NCBI GenBank assembly: GCA_964390545.1
Contig: CAYMJV010000003.1
Span: forward strand, 1 to 64,000
DNA from: CAYMJV01 sp964390545
GTDB taxonomy: Bacteria; Desulfobacterota; BSN033; UBA1163
DNA length: 64,000 nt
Direction: 5' to 3'
The notes beneath the pieces are model-generated. The model saw nothing but the letters and a program-made list of their open reading frames with translations, ran no database searches and was not told where the DNA came from. Each line of letters starts with the position of its first letter. Position 1 is the first letter of the stretch. The translations under genes were made by a program, and so were the position numbers. Positions 59,977 through 64,000 of the stretch are shown here, piece after piece.

Positions 59977-60006
59977 TTTCAGATTTCACGTTTTAGATTT
60001 CAGATT
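59977..60006. repeat. Short direct repeat TTTCAGATT in the spacer before the dehydratase-like pair
   Basis: TTTCAGATT occurs at 59977-59985 and 59998-60006, with TTTTAGATT overlapping the second copy, giving a period close to seven bases. The surrounding 239-base spacer (59866-60104) holds no recognisable gene. Similar low-complexity heptamer-like runs occur at 1136-1192. Confidence 0.4.
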
Positions 60007-60104
60007 GAATAAGATTCGGCGGCTGGTCTTCGCTATTGACAACATTAAAGACAGCAGTGGGCATAGTATAGCCTACAGAACGCGTTCAAAGCAGAAAAAC
60101 CTTT

Positions 60105-61184
60105 ATGCAAAAAAATGAGACTGGGAACCAAGACAGATTCGGTTGGCTGTGCTCCTATACACCCATAGAGATCTTAATAGCCGCAGGCTTGGTGCCCACT
60201 CGTTTAAATGCAGGTGACCTGTTCCTGCACAGGCCCAATCCCAACCTCTATCAACTCATCTGTCCTTATGTCAGGGCGGTATTTGAGAAGGCTCAAGAAG
60301 ACCGCTTTGACCGTCTTGAGGGCGTCGTCTTTGTTAAGTGCTGCGACGCTATGTTGCGGCTTTATGATCTTTGGAAGGCTCATCTGCCAAATCAAAGGAC
60401 CTATATCCTCTCCCTCCCTAAGATACAGTCTTTCGAAGCCACAAGGTATTTTGCTAACGTATTGAGGCGTTTTTCCGAGGTTCTCGGGACAGAGCGTGGA
60501 ACACTGGTTACCGACCAAGCCTTAGGCGACGCAATTCTTGAACAGAACCAACTGCGGATGGCGCTCAGGAAACTTTACCGAATGCGTCTTGACAATCCTT
60601 TAATCTTGCCCTATTCAAAACTCTGTTTTCTTACACGCGATTGGCTTTCTGTAGCCCCGGCTCAAGCTTTGCCGGGCGTTGAAAAGGAGCTAAAAGGATT
60701 CGAGGAGATACCTTCTGAGAAGTCATCACCTCTCCCCAAAGTCGTGATCTCCAGCTCGACCTTGGATCAGATCGAAATAGTAGAAATCATCGAAAGGGCA
60801 GGCATGACGGTCATTGCAGATGATCACTGCTGCGGATTGCGCCATTTTGATGACCTGGTTTCCGAAGACGGAGACCCCTACTTGAATCTGGCGCAGCGAT
60901 ATTTGAATCGCTGGCCGTGCCCGCGTATGCAGGCCAATCCTTCTCACCTCCAAAGGCTGATCCAAAAGATCGATGAGGTGGGTGCGAACGGTGTCATCTA
61001 TGTGGGACTGAAGTACTGTGACCAGTCAGGTTTTGAGCTCCCCCGTCTGCAGACCCAGTTGAAAGAGCTCCACGTTCCTTTCCTATATATCGAGCATGAC
61101 TATACTGCCACAGGTTTGGCCCAGATGAAGGTCCGAATTGAAGCTTTCGCTGAGATGCTATCGAATGAGTTCGAGGAGCTTTAA
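60105..61184 (+). CDS. 2-hydroxyacyl-CoA dehydratase family subunit (HgdB-like)
   Basis: 359 residues. All family Cys ligands are visible: GWLCSYTPIEILIAAG near residue 17, VVFVKCCDAMLRLYDLW near residue 79, ADDHCCGLRHFDDL near residue 243, and LKYCDQSGFELPRL near residue 305. This matches the D-component/BcrC pattern more exactly than the protein at 12641. It would bind a [4Fe-4S] cluster and act with the next gene product. No activator ATPase is encoded here. No ribosome binding site precedes the ATG; translation may depend on an unusual leader. Confidence 0.88.
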   Translation: MQKNETGNQDRFGWLCSYTPIEILIAAGLVPTRLNAGDLFLHRPNPNLYQLICPYVRAVFEKAQEDRFDRLEGVVFVKCCDAMLRLYDLWKAHLPNQRTYILSLPKIQSFEATRYFANVLRRFSEVLGTERGTLVTDQALGDAILEQNQLRMALRKLYRMRLDNPLILPYSKLCFLTRDWLSVAPAQALPGVEKELKGFEEIPSEKSSPLPKVVISSSTLDQIEIVEIIERAGMTVIADDHCCGLRHFDDLVSEDGDPYLNLAQRYLNRWPCPRMQANPSHLQRLIQKIDEVGANGVIYVGLKYCDQSGFELPRLQTQLKELHVPFLYIEHDYTATGLAQMKVRIEAFAEMLSNEFEEL

Positions 61185-61185
61185 T

Positions 61186-62406
61186 ATGCGGAGCATTTAC
61201 GAGGGTTACCTAAAATATGCTGACCAGAAGTTGTCATGTGGCCCTAACGCCAGGGCTATGTTATACAAGGCGATCGCTGGTTTGGGATTATCTGCTTTTG
61301 AGGCAGAAGCAAGAGTCGTTTGGACGACAGGTTACTCTATTCCGATGGTTCTATATCAACCATTCGATTTGGTTCCTTTTGATTTCGAGTACGCGGCTGT
61401 GGATCTGGTTGCAAGTGGCAGGGCAGCTCAATCCCTTGCCGCTTCCAACCGATTAGGATATCCGGTAGATACCTGCTCGGCTCATAGGGTCGCCCTGGGT
61501 GCGCAAGCACTGGGGCTCTTTCCGCCCCCGGATTTGCTCATTAGCACAACTCACTTTTGTGACGGTAAGCCAAAATGTAACGAGATCTTCAAGGAAGAAT
61601 ATCATGTCCCATTTTATCTTGTAGATGTACCTTTAGAGAAGGACGAACGGGCTCTCGACTATGTGGAAAGCCAGCTTAGACATGTCTTCTCCGCCCTTTG
61701 CAGACTTACCGGGAGAGAAGAGAATGAGTCGGTTCTCGTTGAACCTATTCGAAACTACAATCGGGTATTATCCCTCATGATGGAGATCAATAGGCTCAGA
61801 TGCCAAAAACCCGCACCCTATTTACCCGCCAATCGGGGCCTCACGATGAGTATGGTAGGGAGCAGGCTTTTGGGTCGACCAGAGTTGATCTCGATTTACG
61901 AAGAGTTTTTGAGAGAGCTGAGGAGAGCTCCCAGAGAAGACGGCCCTGACGGCGGAGAGCGGGTCCGTTTACTGTGGTTGTTGGCAAGTCCTGTTTACCC
62001 AACCAACATTTTCGACACATTAAGCGAATTTGGTGCGCGGATTGTGGCAGAGGAATTCACGTTTGAACTAATGCACCCCTTGTCCGAAGAAAAACCGCTA
62101 CGATCGATTGCTGAATGGATCTTAGACAGCCGTTTTATAAGGCCTGTTGAGGAAAGGATAAATAATATTCTCAAGTGGGTTGACGATTATCAGGTGGATG
62201 GTGTCGTTTCTTTTACTCACTTACCTTGCCGACAGGGTAATGGAGCACTCAGTCTTATAAAGCAAGCGTTGAACGAAAAGGGTGTTGTTCTCATGAACCT
62301 TGAGGGCGATATCTGTGACCCAACCATGTTTTCCCCGACCAGAATGAGAAGAGAAATTGAGAATTATGTACAGATTTTGTTGGATAGGGGAAGGATGGTG
62401 CACTAA
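61186..62406 (+). CDS. 2-hydroxyacyl-CoA dehydratase family subunit (second subunit)
   Basis: 406 residues from ATG 61186, one base after the preceding stop, with GAGGAG eight bases upstream. Superfamily features: CGPNARAMLYKAIAG, VVWTTGYSIPMVLYQPFDLVPF near residue 53, NRLGYPVDTCSAHRVALGAQALGLFPPPDLLISTTHFCDGKPK near residues 90-132, and the C-terminal VDGVVSFTHLPCRQGNGALSLIKQAL near residue 345. Cys residues in DTCSAHR, THFCDG and LPCRQG are candidate cluster ligands. It forms the catalytic pair with 60105. Relative to the pair at 12641/13950 the sequences differ strongly, so the two systems probably have different substrates. Confidence 0.86.
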   Translation: MRSIYEGYLKYADQKLSCGPNARAMLYKAIAGLGLSAFEAEARVVWTTGYSIPMVLYQPFDLVPFDFEYAAVDLVASGRAAQSLAASNRLGYPVDTCSAHRVALGAQALGLFPPPDLLISTTHFCDGKPKCNEIFKEEYHVPFYLVDVPLEKDERALDYVESQLRHVFSALCRLTGREENESVLVEPIRNYNRVLSLMMEINRLRCQKPAPYLPANRGLTMSMVGSRLLGRPELISIYEEFLRELRRAPREDGPDGGERVRLLWLLASPVYPTNIFDTLSEFGARIVAEEFTFELMHPLSEEKPLRSIAEWILDSRFIRPVEERINNILKWVDDYQVDGVVSFTHLPCRQGNGALSLIKQALNEKGVVLMNLEGDICDPTMFSPTRMRREIENYVQILLDRGRMVH

Positions 62407-62621
62407 AGGAATCACCGCCCCTGAAGGAAACAGGCCAAAAGCCATTATGAATGACCTAACACCCGCATATGATTTCTCTCTCTCTTATTCTCCACACTAG
62501 AAGTCCGAATCTTTTTCGTCCGAAAATCAAGGAAAGACCTTTAACCTTCGGTCTGTGACGGCACATTGGGAATCAAATTCTTTCGATTTTCTTGGGGGTC
62601 ATAGTGACCTTCGGAGATTTT

Positions 62622-62882
62622 CCTAAAAAATGGGGAATCTATCTGGTGTCGATGAAGTGTCTACTGGAGCGATCTCCAGTTATGAGATGCTGCGAGATGT
62701 TGGGAGGAATGCAACGAGTTTTTGAGATAGTATTAGATTATGCTCAAAAGAGACATCAGTTTGGTCGGCCTCTTTCCGCTTTTCAGGCAATTCAACATTA
62801 TTGCGCAGACATGGCCATTAAATTGGAATGTTCCAGGTTAACTCATCAGGCCGCCTGGAGAGTTAGGTTTAACAGAGGGCAA
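62622..62882 (+). pseudogene. Acyl-CoA dehydrogenase internal remnant
   Basis: About 87 codons from PKKWGIY to RFNRGQ match the C-terminal helical domain of acyl-CoA dehydrogenases: MRCCEMLGGMQRVFEIVLDYA, KRHQFGRPLSAFQAIQHYCADMA, and SRLTHQAAWRV. The N-terminal two-thirds and the last about 70 residues with the catalytic Glu are missing. The fragment ends about 35 bases before the stop of the opposite-strand amidohydrolase. The 215 bases upstream hold no recognisable gene. It is a clear deletion relic and matches the scar at 25.5 kb in having a broken CoA-pathway gene against an amidohydrolase tail. Confidence 0.82.
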
Positions 62883-62915
62883 GTTGTTTTCTTACATCGA
62901 GAAAAGGATTATTGG

Positions 62916-64000
62916 TTAACACATTTTATCCCAAGCTATTTCCCCATTCAGGATCGTCATTTCCACCCCGATGTCTTTTATCTCATCGATTGGAGCTGCG
63001 GTTGGATCACGACTCAAAACCACCAGGTCGGCCAGTTTGCCAGGCTCAATCGATCCTTTGACCCTCTCTTGGGAGGTGGCTTTAGCCGCGTCCTGCGTAT
63101 ACATCTTTAAGGCTTCCAAGGGAGTGATCTGCTCGTCAGGTAAAACGAAGTCTCCGGCCTCGGTCTTCCGAGAGATAGCTGAATAGACACCCAGGATTGG
63201 ATTTGCCGGAACCACGGGACAATCCGAACTTCCAGCAACTCCAACGCCATTCTTGATGAGGGTAGATAGGGGGTATAAATGTTCCAGATTTGGTTTCGGG
63301 ACGGTTTTGAGATACCGATCTCCATTATAATAAATGAAAGAAGGCTGGGTAACCACCATAATTCCCAAAGAAGCTAAACGCTTTGCTAACGAGGGAGTGC
63401 AGACAGAACAGTGTTCGATTCGGTGTCTATGATCGGATCTCGGGGATTTCTTTAATGCATATTCTATCGCATTGCAGGCAGCCTCAATGGTTTTGCCTTC
63501 AATGGCATGGAGAACGGCCTGCAAACCAGATCGATGAATGTCAAGAACCATCTCATTCAATTCTTCTTGGGTCGGATAGAGCCGTCCGGTGGTTTCATGC
63601 AGAATAACCTTTAGACCTTGAACCCTGAGGCGATTTTCATCGATTTGAGCTTGAAAGGGATGCTTTCGATATTCCTCATAACCTTCCATACCAAGGGCCA
63701 TGCACACCCTCAATCTCAGCAGTCCACTCTCTATCCAGCGTTGGAAAATTTTCCAGCGGCTAAGATCATTCCGAGGGGAAGCGTCGTGAATCGATGTTAT
63801 CCCAAAAGAAGATAGCTGTTTATTTGCAAGCTTAACTCCTCGTTCCATCTGATCATGGTCAATTGGAGGTATGAGTTTGGCAAGATAACCACCCATCCCA
63901 TAGAGTAACCCGGTTGGTTCCCCGGTTTGAATATCCCGATCGATAAGGCCATCTGTTGGATCGGCTGTTTCCTTTGAAATATTAACGAGTTGTAAGGCTA
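62916..64000 (-). CDS. Amidohydrolase family protein (YtcJ-like), N-terminus outside the window
   Basis: The frame is open to the right edge, so the gene's start lies beyond 64000; the ATG at 63896 is internal. About 361 residues of a usual 530-550 are present. Motifs are FGITSIHDASP, LQAVLHAIEGKTIEAACNAIEYA, HRHRIEHCSVC (metal-binding His), VAGSSDCPVVPANPILGVYSAISRK and the C-terminal ITPLEALKMYTQDAAKA...GSIEPGKLADLVVLSRDP. It is a metal-dependent hydrolase of the TIM-barrel amidohydrolase superfamily, substrate unknown. It is the only intact minus-strand gene. A remnant of a second copy's 3' end lies at 25505. Confidence 0.9.
   Translation of the reverse strand, partial: ALQLVNISKETADPTDGLIDRDIQTGEPTGLLYGMGGYLAKLIPPIDHDQMERGVKLANKQLSSFGITSIHDASPRNDLSRWKIFQRWIESGLLRLRVCMALGMEGYEEYRKHPFQAQIDENRLRVQGLKVILHETTGRLYPTQEELNEMVLDIHRSGLQAVLHAIEGKTIEAACNAIEYALKKSPRSDHRHRIEHCSVCTPSLAKRLASLGIMVVTQPSFIYYNGDRYLKTVPKPNLEHLYPLSTLIKNGVGVAGSSDCPVVPANPILGVYSAISRKTEAGDFVLPDEQITPLEALKMYTQDAAKATSQERVKGSIEPGKLADLVVLSRDPTAAPIDEIKDIGVEMTILNGEIAWDKMC

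Noticed and set aside
59918..60118. Possible 66-codon gene before the second dehydratase-like pair
   Set aside because: It covers a low-complexity direct repeat and has no family features; it overlaps the start of the next gene.

Overview
The window reads as a chromosomal catabolic island of a strictly anaerobic bacterium, most likely a sulfate-reducing or syntrophic member of the Desulfobacterota (former Deltaproteobacteria). The reasons are stand-alone desulforedoxin-like proteins, a glycyl radical enzyme with its activase, two oxygen-sensitive 2-hydroxyacyl-CoA dehydratase/benzoyl-CoA-reductase-type protein pairs, and very dense CoA-thioester chemistry. Short palindromic repeats lie between operons. 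There is no rRNA, ribosomal or other taxonomic marker, so the assignment is an inference. Every gene from 1 to 62.4 kb is on the + strand. The only intact minus-strand gene is the amidohydrolase cut by the right edge.

Layout: (1) 1-1.4 kb: end of an acyl-CoA synthetase and two tandem desulforedoxin-like genes. (2) 1.6-10.8 kb: a TetR regulator behind a promoter/operator, then a peptide-type ABC importer with two tandem paralogous binding proteins, a terminator, two permeases, two ATPases and a CapA-like phosphoesterase. (3) 11-21.8 kb: MmgE/PrpD protein, a pair of 2-hydroxyacyl-CoA-dehydratase-like subunits, a pair of family III CoA-transferases, a URO-D-like protein, an MBL hydrolase, an alpha/beta hydrolase and a transglutaminase/TPR protein. 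(4) 22-26 kb: a nitronate-monooxygenase-like flavoprotein, a second CoA-transferase pair, and a rearrangement scar joining two broken genes. (5) 26.5-42.7 kb: TetR, CoA-transferase, acyl-CoA dehydrogenase, split AtuA, a four-gene biotin-dependent acyl-CoA carboxylase, an HMG-CoA-synthase-like protein fused to a Zn-ribbon/OB domain, a thiolase, a glycyl radical enzyme and its activase. (6) 42.8-49.9 kb: a Liv-type ABC importer with an acyl-CoA synthetase inside the operon. (7) 50-59.9 kb: beta-oxidation set (3-hydroxyacyl-CoA dehydrogenase, three crotonase-fold proteins, Zn-ribbon/OB protein plus thiolase, acyl-CoA ligase, family I CoA-transferase, acyl-CoA dehydrogenase). (8) 60.1-64 kb: a second dehydratase-like pair, a broken acyl-CoA dehydrogenase, and the amidohydrolase.

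Taken together, the genes look like uptake of organic acids or other small organic compounds (two ABC systems), activation to CoA esters (ligases and CoA-transferases), difficult anaerobic chemistry (glycyl radical enzyme, 2-hydroxyacyl-CoA dehydratase-type reductases, biotin carboxylation), and thiolytic breakdown to acetyl-CoA. The most promising candidate for an undescribed system is the 26.5-42.7 kb cluster. It combines a glycyl radical enzyme that lacks the Cys-x-Glu motif with an Atu/Liu-like carboxylation module and a thiolase/HMG-CoA-synthase-like/OB-fold set resembling the archaeal acetoacetyl-CoA thiolase-HMGCS complex. The substrate cannot be read from the sequence. At least three gene-fragment scars, a tRNA half and several MITE- or REP-like elements show that the island was assembled and trimmed by repeated recombination.
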